Source of the DNA: CAVZMO01 sp963776195
Lineage (GTDB): Bacteria > Nitrospirota > Thermodesulfovibrionia > Thermodesulfovibrionales > SM23-35
Reading direction: 5' to 3'
Assembly (NCBI GenBank): GCA_963776195.1
Contig: CAVZMO010000008.1
Coordinates: 82,541-146,540 of the forward strand
Length of the DNA stretch: 64,000 bases
Shown here: one piece after another, positions 16,833 to 26,408 of the stretch
How the letters are laid out: every line of letters begins with the position of its first letter
How positions within the stretch are numbered: position 1 is the first letter of the stretch
Position numbers and translations under genes: made by a program
The notes under the pieces: model-generated
Told to the model about the DNA's origin: nothing
Databases searched by the model: none
The model's input: only the letters and a program-made list of their open reading frames with translations

Positions 16833-19511
16833 ATGCTGACCTTTCAAGCGAAAACATATCAGCAGCAAGTTCTGGAAAGCATCGAGACCTATTTCCGGGC
16901 CTGTCATGAGTTGCCGAGTCCTTCGGTAGCCTTCAACGCAGTAACGGAGCGCTTATGGGGGCGCGGGCTTTCATACAACCCTCTCTCCGGATTTCCCTCT
17001 GACATGCCGTATTTTTGCCTGCGTTTGCCAACCGGAGGCGGCAAAACGTGGCTCGCCGCCAAGAGTGTGGCATTGATCAACACTCACCTCCTCCACGTTG
17101 AGCATAGCGTGCTTCTTTGGCTTACCCCTTCCAAACCTATCCGGGAACAGACATTAAAAGCCTTGCGTGATCGTCACATCCATATGCGGCTGCGTTGCGC
17201 GAAGCCGGACCTGTGACGGTGCTCGATCTGGAAGAGGCGAAGAATGTCACCCGCGCTACACTGGAAACATCAACAGTGGTAATTGTTGCAACCCGGCAGG
17301 CATTTCAGGTCGAAGACGAGGAAAGCCGCAAGGTTTATGAGTCCAGCGGTTCGCTGATGCATCACTTTGATAATTTGTCACCCGTCCAGCGTGACGAGCT
17401 ACTGCGTGATGGGGAGATAATAGCATATTCACTCGCCAACGTGCTTCGCCTTCGTCGGCCCTTTGTAATCGTCGATGAAGCGCATAACAGCCGCACTGAG
17501 CTTGCCTTCGACACCTTGGCCCGTTTCCGCCCGAGCGGCATCATGGAGCTGTCCGCTACGCCTGATACAGAAAAGACCCCGAGCAACGTGCTGCACAGCG
17601 TATCGGCGGCAGAGTTGAAGGCCGAAGAGATGATCAAGCTGCCGATTGTGCTTGAAACAGAGCCGAACTGGCAGCAATGTCTGGCCGATGCCATCGCCCG
17701 GCGCGAGGAACTGCATAACCTCGCTGATGAAGAACGCCGTCGCGGATCAAACTATCTGCGTCCGGTGGTATTGATACAGTCCGAGCCCCGGCGTCAGGGT
17801 ATCGAGACGCTGGATTTTGATCGGGTAAGGCAGGAGCTTATCGATAATCACCGCATTCCGGCAAAGGAGATTATTGTTGCCACGAGCGAAGAGAAGGGGC
17901 TTGAAAAGATCAACAAGGACTACCTGCACGGCATAGCCGACGAAGCCTGTCCGGTGAAATACGTTATTACCCAAAGGGCGCTGGCCGAGGGATGGGACTG
18001 TCCGTTTGCTTATATATTGGTGAGCATGGCGTCTTTGCATTCGGCTACGGCAGTAGAACAGTTGCTTGGGCGCGTGCTGCGTCAGCCGGAAGCGGGCAGC
18101 GTGAGGCGCATGTGCTCAATCAATCGTATGCTTTTGTCGTATCGCGAAATTTTGCAGAGACTGCGGGCGCCTTGCGCGACAGTCTTGTGGAGAACGCAGG
18201 TTTTGAGCGGAAGGAAGTGGCCGAGTTCATTGCAGCGGCAAAGGCCGAACAGGGGCGTCTGGACCTGGAAGCACATTCGGGGCGTATTATCGTCCATCCG
18301 GTTGCTGTGGCGCTTCCTGAAAAGCCCAATCTTAAGAGTGTCCCGAAGCATATACGGGAGAAGGTTTCATGGGACGAAAAGGAGAAAACACTTACCATCT
18401 CCAAACCTTTGACTGTCGATGAAGAGGCAGAACTTAAGCAGGCAGTAACAGGCGAAGAGTCGCGCATAGCAATTGAACGGGCCGCGGAGACCAGCCGCAC
18501 AACGGCAATAGAGTTCTTCCAGACACCCTCAGAATTGGGAGAGCGGTTTGTTGTACCGCAGATCGCTTTAAGAGTGCAGAGTGAACTGACATTATTCGAT
18601 GATCCCGAGGTCTTGGATTATCCGTGGGAGTTGTCGCTTTATGATGCTTGGCCTACAGACGATGACTTATTGGTTCTCGGTGCAGCGATGAAGGTCTCCG
18701 AAGGGGGCGAAATTGATGTAGATGAGAAATCCGGCAAGGTGATCCAGCGCTTTCTTCCTGAGCTGCAGCGCGACCTTGGACTGGCTTACACGCCGGAGAA
18801 CTGGGATCAGGTGAAGCTGACAGCATGGCTCTGCCGCAATCTACCGGAACAGTCAATAACCCATGAGAGCAAAAGGGCTTTTGTTGCAGGATGGCTGCAG
18901 CGCTTTCTCGGCGAACCCGGATGGACCTCGGCTGTGCTAATTTACAAAAGTTTCTGATCAGAAATCTTATTGAGGGCCGCATAAAAGAGCTGAGGTCTGC
19001 CGCCATCGGAAAAGCCTATCAGCAAACCCTCTTTGGAGAGGGGCGGGAATCGCGTGTCGCGGTGGACGATAGTTATATATTTGAGTTTCATCCTCAGGCG
19101 TATGCTCCGAGCCGGGATTATGACAGCCGTTTCGGCTTTTTCGATTTCCGCAAACATTATTACGGACGTATCGGTGATTTCGACAGCAAGGAAGAGTTCG
19201 AATGTGCGGTAGAATTAGACAAGCTGGCGCAACAGGGGCGCGTCAGCTTTTGGGTGCGTAATCTTGTGAGAAAGGAAGGATGCTCGTTCTTCCTGCAGAA
19301 AGCGGACGGCAGATTTTATCCCGATTTCCTCTGCCGGCTGCCGAACGGTTCGATTCTTGCCATCGAATACAAAGGGGCAGACCGCTGGGCCGGCGCTGAT
19401 GATGATCGCCTAATCGGCGGTTTGTGGGAGGAACTATCGGGCGGACGTTGCCGTTTCGTGATGGTCAAGGATAAGAAGTGGGATTTGATTGGGGATAAAC
19501 TCAGGGACTGA
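16833..19511 (+). pseudogene. res: Type III restriction endonuclease (Res subunit), three frameshifts
   Basis: Res is the ATP-dependent translocase/endonuclease partner of Mod. Visible in order: LTFQAKTYQQQVLESIETYF at the start, Walker A in RLPTGGGKTW, Walker B VIVDEAHNSR, the SF2 motif MELSATP, motif VI region EQLLGRVLRQPEA, and at the end a PD-(D/E)XK-like nuclease pattern (FYPDFLCR...LAIEYKG). The frame is broken near 17187 (HIHMR / ALREAG), 18090 (QPEA / GQREAHVLNQ) and 18920 (LGEPG / MDLGCANLQKF). Each is consistent with one missing base. Intact length would be about 893 residues. Restored frames are conserved throughout, so the lesions are recent or are sequence errors. Confidence 0.87.
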
Positions 19512-19598
19512 TGTGGCTTTACACCCGGAATGATTTTTTTGACAAGGAGTTATAACAAATGCTAAAATGCAAAATCCGCATGGTATGGGTCTTGTGAG

Positions 19599-20165
19599 AT
19601 GATGGATCTAAAGAAGATAGAGAAAGGTGTGAGACTCATTCTCGAAGGTGTCGGCGAAGATCCTGAAAGGCCGGGTCTTAAGGAGACACCCGAGAGGGTT
19701 GCACTGATGTATAAAGAGGTATTCGCCGGCCTTGAAACCCCTACTGAAGAGCTCCTGAAGGCGATTGAGGGCGAGAGCCACGACGAAATGGTGCTCTTGA
19801 AGGACATAGCGTTTTATTCCGTTTGCGAGCATCATTTACTCCCCTTCATAGGAAAAGTCCACGTTGCATATATCCCATCTGGTGGTAAAATTGTAGGGCT
19901 CAGTGAACTCGTTAAATCAGTCGAGATTCTTGCCAAAAGACCTCAAGTGCAGGAGCGGCTGACGACGCAGCTTGCCGACCTCATAATGGAAAGACTGAAA
20001 CCAAAAGGTGCGATGGTTGTTATTGACGCGGAACATTTGTGCATAAGTATGAGAGGCGTAAAAAAGCCCGGCTCAAGGACGGTCACATCAGCGGTCAGGG
20101 GCATATTCAGGACAAAGCAGTCTACGAGGGAAGAATTGTTGGAGCTTATCAAGAAGAGGGAATAA
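19599..20165 (+). CDS. folE: GTP cyclohydrolase I
   Basis: FolE opens the pterin/folate pathway by turning GTP into dihydroneopterin triphosphate (and can feed queuosine synthesis). The 188-residue protein has the zinc-binding motif SVCEHHLLPFIGKVHVAYIP and the substrate motif VQERLTTQLAD, with the later zinc/active-site stretch VIDAEHLCISMRGVKKPG. Two adjacent ATGs (19599, 19602) are possible starts. It precedes folD by 60 bases in the same direction. Confidence 0.96.
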   Translation: MMDLKKIEKGVRLILEGVGEDPERPGLKETPERVALMYKEVFAGLETPTEELLKAIEGESHDEMVLLKDIAFYSVCEHHLLPFIGKVHVAYIPSGGKIVGLSELVKSVEILAKRPQVQERLTTQLADLIMERLKPKGAMVVIDAEHLCISMRGVKKPGSRTVTSAVRGIFRTKQSTREELLELIKKRE

Positions 20166-20224
20166 TTGATAAGGGGGAAAACTGTTTTTTAGGAATATCT
20201 AACTTTTCACAATAGGGAGGACAG

Positions 20225-21076
20225 ATGTCAGCGCAAATTATTGACGGGAAAAAGGTAGCGGCAGATATTCAGGAAGGTCTTAAAAAAGAAATTGCCGACC
20301 TGAAAGCCAGGGGGATTGATCCATGCCTCGCTGTTGTCCTTGTAGGAGAAAATCCGGCATCTAAGAAATATGTGGCCTCCAAGGAAAAAACGTGCGTTCA
20401 ACTCGGGATAACAAGCGTGGCAAACAAGATACCGGAGACAACTACGCAGGAAGAACTCATAAATCTGGTGGACACGCTTAATAACGATAAAAAAGTTCAT
20501 GGAATCCTCATCCAGCTCCCCTTGCCGAAAGGTCTCGATGAAAAGGAGGTTATGCACAGGATCGCGCCTGAAAAAGATGTGGACGGTTTCGGACCGCAGT
20601 CGCTCGGCAGGTTAGTCCTTGATGAAGCGGGGTTTCTGCCGTGCACTCCCCACGGTGCAATGAAAATGCTTGAAGCATACGGCATTGATCCGTCCGGAAA
20701 ACACGCAGTTGTATTGGGGAGGAGCGTTATCGTCGGAAAGCCGTTGGCATTGCTGCTTCTCAAGAAAAATGCTACCGTTACGATATGCCACAGTAGGACG
20801 GCAGACCTGCGGCAAGAATGCCTCAGGGGCGATATCTTGTGTGTCGCCATAGGAAAACCCAAGTTTGTGAAAGGTGACTGGATAAAAGAAGGGGCGGCAG
20901 TCATAGATATCGGTATCAATGTTACGGATGAAGGCAAGATCGTAGGAGACGTAGACTTTGATGCCGCCAAAGAGCGCGCAGGTTTTATAACGCCTGTGCC
21001 CGGAGGGGCAGGCCCTATGACGATAGCAATGCTTATGTACAACACGGTACAGGCTGCCAAGACGGCACAAGATTAA
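20225..21076 (+). CDS. folD: Bifunctional methylene-THF dehydrogenase / methenyl-THF cyclohydrolase
   Basis: FolD interconverts 5,10-methylene-THF and 10-formyl-THF, a central step of the methyl branch of the Wood-Ljungdahl pathway. The 283-residue protein shows the active-site segment ENPASKKYVASKEKTC, the motif ILIQLPLPKG, the cofactor-binding GRSVIVGKPLALLL and the C-terminal PVPGGAGPMTIAMLMYN. A strong ribosome site (AGGGAGGACAG) precedes the ATG. It lies just upstream of the hdr-met cluster whose MetF uses its product. Confidence 0.97.
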   Translation: MSAQIIDGKKVAADIQEGLKKEIADLKARGIDPCLAVVLVGENPASKKYVASKEKTCVQLGITSVANKIPETTTQEELINLVDTLNNDKKVHGILIQLPLPKGLDEKEVMHRIAPEKDVDGFGPQSLGRLVLDEAGFLPCTPHGAMKMLEAYGIDPSGKHAVVLGRSVIVGKPLALLLLKKNATVTICHSRTADLRQECLRGDILCVAIGKPKFVKGDWIKEGAAVIDIGINVTDEGKIVGDVDFDAAKERAGFITPVPGGAGPMTIAMLMYNTVQAAKTAQD

Positions 21077-21165
21077 AGTGAAGTTGTGCAGGGATATGTG
21101 TTATATTTATATATATAAGTATATAAACTAATAAAATAGTCTAAATTATATTGAAGGAACCTGAT

Positions 21166-21780
21166 ATGTCGGTCTCTGTTATTCAATTCGACCCTAAGCT
21201 TTCCCGGTCTCTGATAAAGGAAGTAATGGACAGGTCAGGGCAGAACCTGCTTGCATGTTACCAGTGTCGGCGATGTGCGGCCGGTTGTCCCGTAGGGGAC
21301 GAGACCGGAGTGACTCCCGACCGTTTGATCAGGACGATCATCTTCGGCGATAGGGAGAAAGCTCTCAATAACCTTCTTGTATGGAAGTGTGTTGCCTGTT
21401 ATACATGCGGTGCGCGCTGTCCGAACAACATACAGACCGCAAGAATTAATGAAACACTGAAAGAGATGTCCAAGGAAGTACACCTGGAACCGCTTTTGCC
21501 GAAAGTCGCAGCATTTCACGATGCATTTATGAGATCTGCTTCTCATTTTGGCCGTATCAATGAGCTTGTATTTATGGGTCTATACGAGTTACAGAACGCG
21601 AAAAGGGAGGTTAAGAACGGCGGGGGATGGAAGGCTGTCGCTGATGAGATGAGAAGCAACGCAAAACTGGCAATCTCGATGATGAAGAAGAAGCGGCTGC
21701 ACTACCGGCTGCACAAGATTAAGAACCTTTCTGAAATAAAGCGGCTCTTCAAAAAAGCCAAGAATGAATCCGGAGGCTGA
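21166..21780 (+). CDS. hdrC: Heterodisulfide reductase-type subunit C (HdrC-like)
   Basis: HdrC carries two [4Fe-4S] clusters that pass electrons between HdrA and HdrB. The 204-residue protein has both cluster motifs: CYQCRRCAAGCPVG (about residue 28) and CVACYTCGARCPNN (about residue 70). The ATG at 21166 is preferred over the TTG at 21151, which overlaps GAAGGAAC, the likely ribosome site. The AT-rich 75 bases upstream (21077-21150) probably hold the promoter of the cluster. hdrB starts 3 bases after the stop. Confidence 0.92.
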   Translation: MSVSVIQFDPKLSRSLIKEVMDRSGQNLLACYQCRRCAAGCPVGDETGVTPDRLIRTIIFGDREKALNNLLVWKCVACYTCGARCPNNIQTARINETLKEMSKEVHLEPLLPKVAAFHDAFMRSASHFGRINELVFMGLYELQNAKREVKNGGGWKAVADEMRSNAKLAISMMKKKRLHYRLHKIKNLSEIKRLFKKAKNESGG

Positions 21781-21783
21781 GAC

Positions 21784-22661
21784 TTGCAGATAGCCTATTA
21801 CCCGGGATGTTCACTCCATGCCTCTTCGCAGCTCTATGATATCCAGTGCAGGAAAGTATTCAAGCGACTGGGGATAGAGCTGAGAGAGATTGAGGACTGG
21901 AACTGCTGCGGAGCAACGTCAGCCGGCAAGACCGATTACTTCCTGTCTGTGGCGCTTCCCGCCCGTAATCTGGGTATTGCGGATTCGAGCGGTCTCTCTG
22001 AGATGCTTATTCCCTGTTCATCCTGTTACAACCGGACGTTGGTCACTCAAAAGATACTGTCTGAAAATGGTGAATTAAAGAATAAAATAAACACGGAACT
22101 CTCCAGGAAGATTCGAAGGGAAGATAAGAATATCCAGCATCCTCGACATTCTCGTGTCCAAAGCGAACTCGGGCGAGATCGCGGAAAAAGCGACAAAAAA
22201 ATTGGAGGGGCTGAAGCCCGCATGCTATTATGGCTGTCTGCTGACAAGGTTTCCCGATGATATAAAGATATCCGATAACATTGAGAATCCCGCGGGGCAT
22301 GGAGGCCGTGTGCAGGGCTCTCGGAGCGGAACCCATCGACTGGAACTACAAAACAGACTGCTGCGGAGCTTCAGCGGCTGTAAATGACGCTGAGACATCG
22401 CTGTCGCTCATGTCCAAAATATTAAAGGACGCTCTCGCACGCGGGGCTGAATGCCTTGTCACCACCTGTCCGATGTGCCAGATGAATATGGACGCATATC
22501 AGGACCGGGTCTGTGATCTCTACGGCATCCCGAAGAAGCTGCCTGTTTTCTTTATTACAGAGCTTCTGGGCATCGCCATGGGATTCTCTCACGAGGAACT
22601 GGAGATAAACAGACATTTCGTGGACTGTACTGGATTGCTAAAGGCGTTGAAACTCATATGA
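21784..22661 (+). pseudogene. hdrB: Heterodisulfide reductase-type subunit B (HdrB-like), two frameshifts
   Basis: HdrB holds the non-cubane iron-sulfur catalytic sites in two CCG domains. Both are visible: WNCCGATSA with CSSCYNR in the first part, then CYYGCLL, TDCCGASAA and CPMCQMN in the second. The start is a TTG at 21784. The frame changes near 22110 (LSRK / FEGKIRISSI) and near 22290 (IENP / RGMEAVCRAL), both consistent with a single extra base. The intact protein would have about 292 residues. The stop overlaps the hdrA start. Confidence 0.85.
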
Positions 22662-25600
22662 ATAAGATTTCCTCTCTGAAGAAAGGATCCGTCCTGGTGG
22701 TCGGAGGCGGTATCGGCGGAATGCAGGCGGCACTCGACCTTGCGGACAGCGGGTTTAAGGTCCATATGGTCCAGAGAGACCCGTCAATCGGCGGGACCAT
22801 GGTCATGCTCGATAAGACCTTTCCCACGGGCGACTGCTCTATGTGCATGATATCACCCAAAATGGTTGAAGTCGGCCGGCACCTGAATATCAACATCCAT
22901 TCATTGGCGGAGGTGGCGTCTGTTGAGGGTGAGCCCGGAGATTTTAAGGTTAAGATCAGAATCGCCCCCAGGTCTGTGGATCCCGACAAGTGTACGGGTT
23001 GTGGAGATTGCGAGGCGAAATGCCCAAAGAAGGTATCGAGCGAGTTCGAGCAGGGACTCGCGGTGCGCAAAGCTATTTATTCTTTGTTCCCCCAGGCGGT
23101 GCCGAATACCAGGGCTATCGACAGGAGCAATTGCCTCTACTTCACGAAAGGCCGTTGCCGTATCTGCGAAAAAACTTGTAAGGCCGGTGCTATCAATTAT
23201 CAGGATGCGGAGAAAGAACTTGAATTGAACGTCGGAGCGATCATCCTTTGTCCGGGGCTGGACCGCTATGACGCAAGGGTGAGGGGGGAGTTCGGGCTCG
23301 GCAGATGGAAAAATGTTGTAACCTCGATCCAGTTCGAGCGTATTCTCTCCGCTTCCGGTCCATATAAGGGTGAAATAAAGAGGTCCTTTGACGGAAAACA
23401 TCCGAAAAAGATTGCGTGGATTCAGTGTGTGGGGTCCAGGGACCCTCACAATGCAAATCCGTGGTGCTCTTCCGTCTGCTGCATGTACGCAACAAAACAG
23501 GCTATCATCGCAAAAGAACACAACTCAGAAATAGAACCGACAATCTTCTTTATGGAAATGCGCGCCTTTGGAAAGGACTTTGACAAGTATGTTGAACGCG
23601 CCAAAAATATATATGGCGTGCGGTATCAGCGCGCGATGATCTCCGCGGTCCGGGAAGAAGCGGGTACAGGCGATTTACTTCTTCGTTATGCCGCGGAGGA
23701 CGGGAAGCTCATCGACGAAGCCTTTGACATGGTGGTTCTTTCCGTCGGGCTTGAGCCTCATAAAGATGCCGTGGAATTTGCAAAGACTTTCGGGATCGAG
23801 ACGAACTCGTATCGTTTTGCAAAGACGTTTCCGCTCAACCCGGTTCAGACTACACGGAATGGGATCTTTGTCACGGGGACCTATCAGGGACCAAAAGATA
23901 TACCCGAAACAGTGATGCAGGGGAGTGCTGTGGCCGGTGAAGTTATGGCGCTGCTCGGCGAGGTCCGAGGAACAGAGACGATTACAAAAGAGCTTCCGCC
24001 GGAAACTGATCTGACCGGGGAGGGGCCGCGAATAGGTGTGTTCGTTTGTCACTGCGGCATAAACATCGCCTCCACCGTTCAAGTCGAAAAGGTTGTCGAT
24101 GCGGTGAAGGATGCGCCGGGGGTCGTGTTTGCGACGGATATGCTTTATGCGTGTTCACAGGACAGTCAGGAAAAGCTGAAAAAAATCGTCAGGGAAATGA
24201 GTCTGAACAGGGTGGTCGTTGCGTCCTGCACACCGCGGACGCATGAACCCCTCTTCCAGGAGACGATCCGTGACGCCGGGCTGAACAAATACCTCTTCGA
24301 TCTCGCCGACATCCGCGAACAGTGCTCCTGGTGCCACATGGGACAGAAGGAAGGCGCTACAAAGAAGGCAATCAAGATTGTAAAAATGGCAATAGCAAAG
24401 GCAAGGCTACTCGAACCGCTCAAGACCGATACCGTAGGCGTGACTCCCGCTGCAATGGTCATAGGAGGCGGAATCGCCGGTATGACCACAGCCCTCTCAC
24501 TGGCTGACCAGGGTTTCCAGGTCTGTATCGTGGAGAGGGAGAAAGAGCTGGGCGGCCTTTTGAGAAACCTTTACCATACACTTGAAGGAAATGACGTCCA
24601 GGAATTCCTGAAATCAAGGATAGCACAGGTTCAGACCCATAAGCGTATCAAGGTATATAACGGCGTTGAGGTCAAGAAGACCGAAGGCTTTGTGGGCAAT
24701 TTCAAAACAACCCTTACTGACGGAACCAAAATAGAACACGGAGCGATCATACTGGCCACCGGCGGCGTGGAATATGAGACGGCTGAATATCTCTATAAAG
24801 AAAGCGACCGTGTTATTACCCAGCGGGAACTGGAAAAGAAGCTTGCCATGGGCGAGAAGCCGAAATCCGGTGAGTGCTTCGTTATGATCCAGTGCGTGGG
24901 GTCCCGCGAAGAACCGAACCAGTACTGCTCACGCATATGCTGCCAGGATGCAATTAAGAACGCAATCGCCATTAAGCAGGGGAACCCTGGAGCGCAGGTG
25001 GTCATACTTTATAGAGACATCAGAACTTATGGGCTGCGTGAAGATTATTACAAGCAAGCACGCGATTTAGGCGTGATCTTTGTACGCTATGATGTGGATA
25101 AAAAACCTGTGGTCGAGAGAGCAGCAGGTGACAGGCTCAGGATAAAGACCTGGGACTACATGTTGAACAAGGACCTGGCAGTGGATGCAGACTGGCTGGT
25201 CCTTTCGACCGGGCTCAGACCGCACCCGACAACCGACAGGGTCGGTGAAATGTATAAGATAACCCGTAACCGAGACGGCTATTTCCTGGAGGCGCACGTG
25301 AAGCTTCGTCCGGTTGACTTCCCGAGCGAAGGCATTTTTGTCTCAGGTCTGGCTCATGCGCCCAAGAACCTTGACGAAACCATTAGTCAGTCATTGGCCG
25401 CAGCAGGCCGTGCCGGCGTTGTTCTCTCTAAAGATCGTCTATCTGTTTCAGGGATCATCGCCAAGCATAGAAAAGACCTGTGTATGTCCTGCCTGAGCTG
25501 CTTCAGGGTATGCCCGTTCGATTCACCTTATATTGATGAGGAAGGCAAAGTCGCTCATAACGAGGTCAAGTGTCATGGATGCGGGATCTGTGCCGGCATT

Positions 25601-25687
25601 TGTCCGGCCAAGGCTTTTCAGGTAAACAGCTTCCGTGACGACCAGATTCTGGCCATGATCGACGCCGCAACGGCGGACAAAGAATAA
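22658..25687 (+). CDS. hdrA: Long HdrA-like FAD/iron-sulfur electron-transfer protein
   Basis: The 1009-residue protein is an enlarged HdrA, the flavin subunit that can bifurcate electrons. It has two FAD-binding Rossmann signatures (VVGGGIGGMQAALDLADSG at residue ~15 and VIGGGIAGMTTALSLADQG at ~605). The first half contains a cluster motif CTGCGDCEAKCP and CRICEKTCKAGA; the centre holds the usual HdrA opening GVFVCHCGINIAS and the CSWCHMGQKEGATKKA segment; the end has two ferredoxin-like motifs, CMSCLSCFRVCP and CHGCGICAGICPAKAF. Cysteine-rich CVGSR...C-CC segments occur twice. It therefore looks like a fused or duplicated HdrA. It is intact, in contrast to hdrB and mvhD on either side. Confidence 0.93.
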   Translation: MNKISSLKKGSVLVVGGGIGGMQAALDLADSGFKVHMVQRDPSIGGTMVMLDKTFPTGDCSMCMISPKMVEVGRHLNINIHSLAEVASVEGEPGDFKVKIRIAPRSVDPDKCTGCGDCEAKCPKKVSSEFEQGLAVRKAIYSLFPQAVPNTRAIDRSNCLYFTKGRCRICEKTCKAGAINYQDAEKELELNVGAIILCPGLDRYDARVRGEFGLGRWKNVVTSIQFERILSASGPYKGEIKRSFDGKHPKKIAWIQCVGSRDPHNANPWCSSVCCMYATKQAIIAKEHNSEIEPTIFFMEMRAFGKDFDKYVERAKNIYGVRYQRAMISAVREEAGTGDLLLRYAAEDGKLIDEAFDMVVLSVGLEPHKDAVEFAKTFGIETNSYRFAKTFPLNPVQTTRNGIFVTGTYQGPKDIPETVMQGSAVAGEVMALLGEVRGTETITKELPPETDLTGEGPRIGVFVCHCGINIASTVQVEKVVDAVKDAPGVVFATDMLYACSQDSQEKLKKIVREMSLNRVVVASCTPRTHEPLFQETIRDAGLNKYLFDLADIREQCSWCHMGQKEGATKKAIKIVKMAIAKARLLEPLKTDTVGVTPAAMVIGGGIAGMTTALSLADQGFQVCIVEREKELGGLLRNLYHTLEGNDVQEFLKSRIAQVQTHKRIKVYNGVEVKKTEGFVGNFKTTLTDGTKIEHGAIILATGGVEYETAEYLYKESDRVITQRELEKKLAMGEKPKSGECFVMIQCVGSREEPNQYCSRICCQDAIKNAIAIKQGNPGAQVVILYRDIRTYGLREDYYKQARDLGVIFVRYDVDKKPVVERAAGDRLRIKTWDYMLNKDLAVDADWLVLSTGLRPHPTTDRVGEMYKITRNRDGYFLEAHVKLRPVDFPSEGIFVSGLAHAPKNLDETISQSLAAAGRAGVVLSKDRLSVSGIIAKHRKDLCMSCLSCFRVCPFDSPYIDEEGKVAHNEVKCHGCGICAGICPAKAFQVNSFRDDQILAMIDAATADKE

Positions 25688-25733
25688 CGAATATTGTTTT
25701 TTCTGAGGGATAAGATGAACTTCTTCTCTTTAG

Positions 25734-25856
25734 CTCCCCTCCTGTTTTAGGAGGGGAGTAAGGGGTGGTAGTTGGACGATGGGTTGGGAACCGGGCATGA
25801 AGCAGGCAACTGCCCATGAATTAGGCAACCACCCCTGCCCTCCTTACAAAGGAGGG
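25734..25856. repeat. Nested palindromic (REP-like) element between hdrA and mvhD
   Basis: Two local hairpins are present: CTCCCCTCC/GGAGGGGAG with a 7-base loop (25734-25758), and CCCTCCTT/AAGGAGGG with a 3-base loop (25838-25856). Between them GGGGTGGT near 25762 and ACCACCCC near 25829 are complementary, so the whole 123 bases can fold as one cloverleaf-like unit. No gene fits the 208 bases between hdrA and mvhD. It may be a small mobile repeat or an intra-operon attenuator. Confidence 0.6.
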
Positions 25857-25895
25857 GAATTAAAGATTTTGAATTTGAGCAACGGAGATAAAGGA

Positions 25896-26391
25896 ATGAT
25901 GAAGACATACGAACCGGAAGTGAAGAAGAAGGTTCCTTCTATCGAGAGACCTCACGAAATACCTCTGACTGGGAGCCGAATATCCTCGCCTTTGCATGTC
26001 ATTACTGTGCCTTCGCGGCTGCAGACCTGGCCGGAGTGATGAGGCTCTCTTATCCGGCGAGTGTAAAGGTGTCAGGCTCCCCTGTACAGGCAAGCTGGAC
26101 TACATCCATATCCTGCATGCATTTGAGCGGGGTGTGGACGGAGTTTTCGTGGCAGGCTGACTGCCCGAGCAATGTCATTACCTGGAAGGTAATACTTATG
26201 CAGCAAGAAGAGTCAAATATGCAAAAAAATTGTTGTCATGGTAGATATCGATCCTGCGCGCCTGGAGATGTATAATCTCTCTGCGGCAATGGGACCGAGG
26301 TGGGCCGAGATACTGTACCGAATTCACCGAAAGAATTCTTAAGCTCGGACCTTCGCCTATATGGCTTGCAGTATGCAGGCGAAGCGGATGA
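25896..26391 (+). pseudogene. mvhD: MvhD/FlpD-like electron-transfer subunit, candidate selenoprotein, frameshifted
   Basis: MvhD carries a [2Fe-2S] cluster and delivers electrons to HdrA. Restored through several shifts the sequence reads WEPNILAFACHYCAFAAADL, then VRLPCTGKLDYIHILHAFER and GVDGVFVAG-(TGA)-LPEQCHYLEGN, followed by AARRVKYAKKLL and DIDPARLEMYNLSAAMGPRW. These are the conserved cysteine regions of the family. The TGA at 26158-26160 is in frame, with conserved coding on both sides, and falls at the usual cysteine of the V-x-G-C-x-x-x-x-C-H motif. Frame changes are needed near 25966, 26070, 26236 and 26315. The intact protein would be about 165 residues. Confidence 0.75.
26158..26203 (+). 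promoter_or_regulatory. Candidate selenocysteine codon and bacterial SECIS hairpin
   Basis: Just after the TGA (26158-26160), CTGC (26161-26164) can pair with GCAG (26200-26203), and ATTACC (26177-26182) pairs perfectly with GGTAAT (26188-26193) around a UGGAA loop. The apical loop begins 22 bases after the UGA and has G as its second base; known bacterial SECIS elements have the loop about 16-37 bases away with a G in its first two positions. Whether the genome has selA, selB, selC and selD cannot be seen from this window. Confidence 0.55.
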
Positions 26392-26408
26392 AAAGGAATG
26401 AGACAGCA

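Noticed and set aside
16010..16907. Minus-strand frames over mod
   Set aside because: They lie opposite the methyltransferase catalytic domain and carry no domain signature.
22901..23521. Long minus-strand frames opposite hdrA
   Set aside because: They mirror the codon pattern of a strongly supported gene, have odd composition (rich in Arg, Pro, His, Ser) and no ribosome sites or recognisable motifs.
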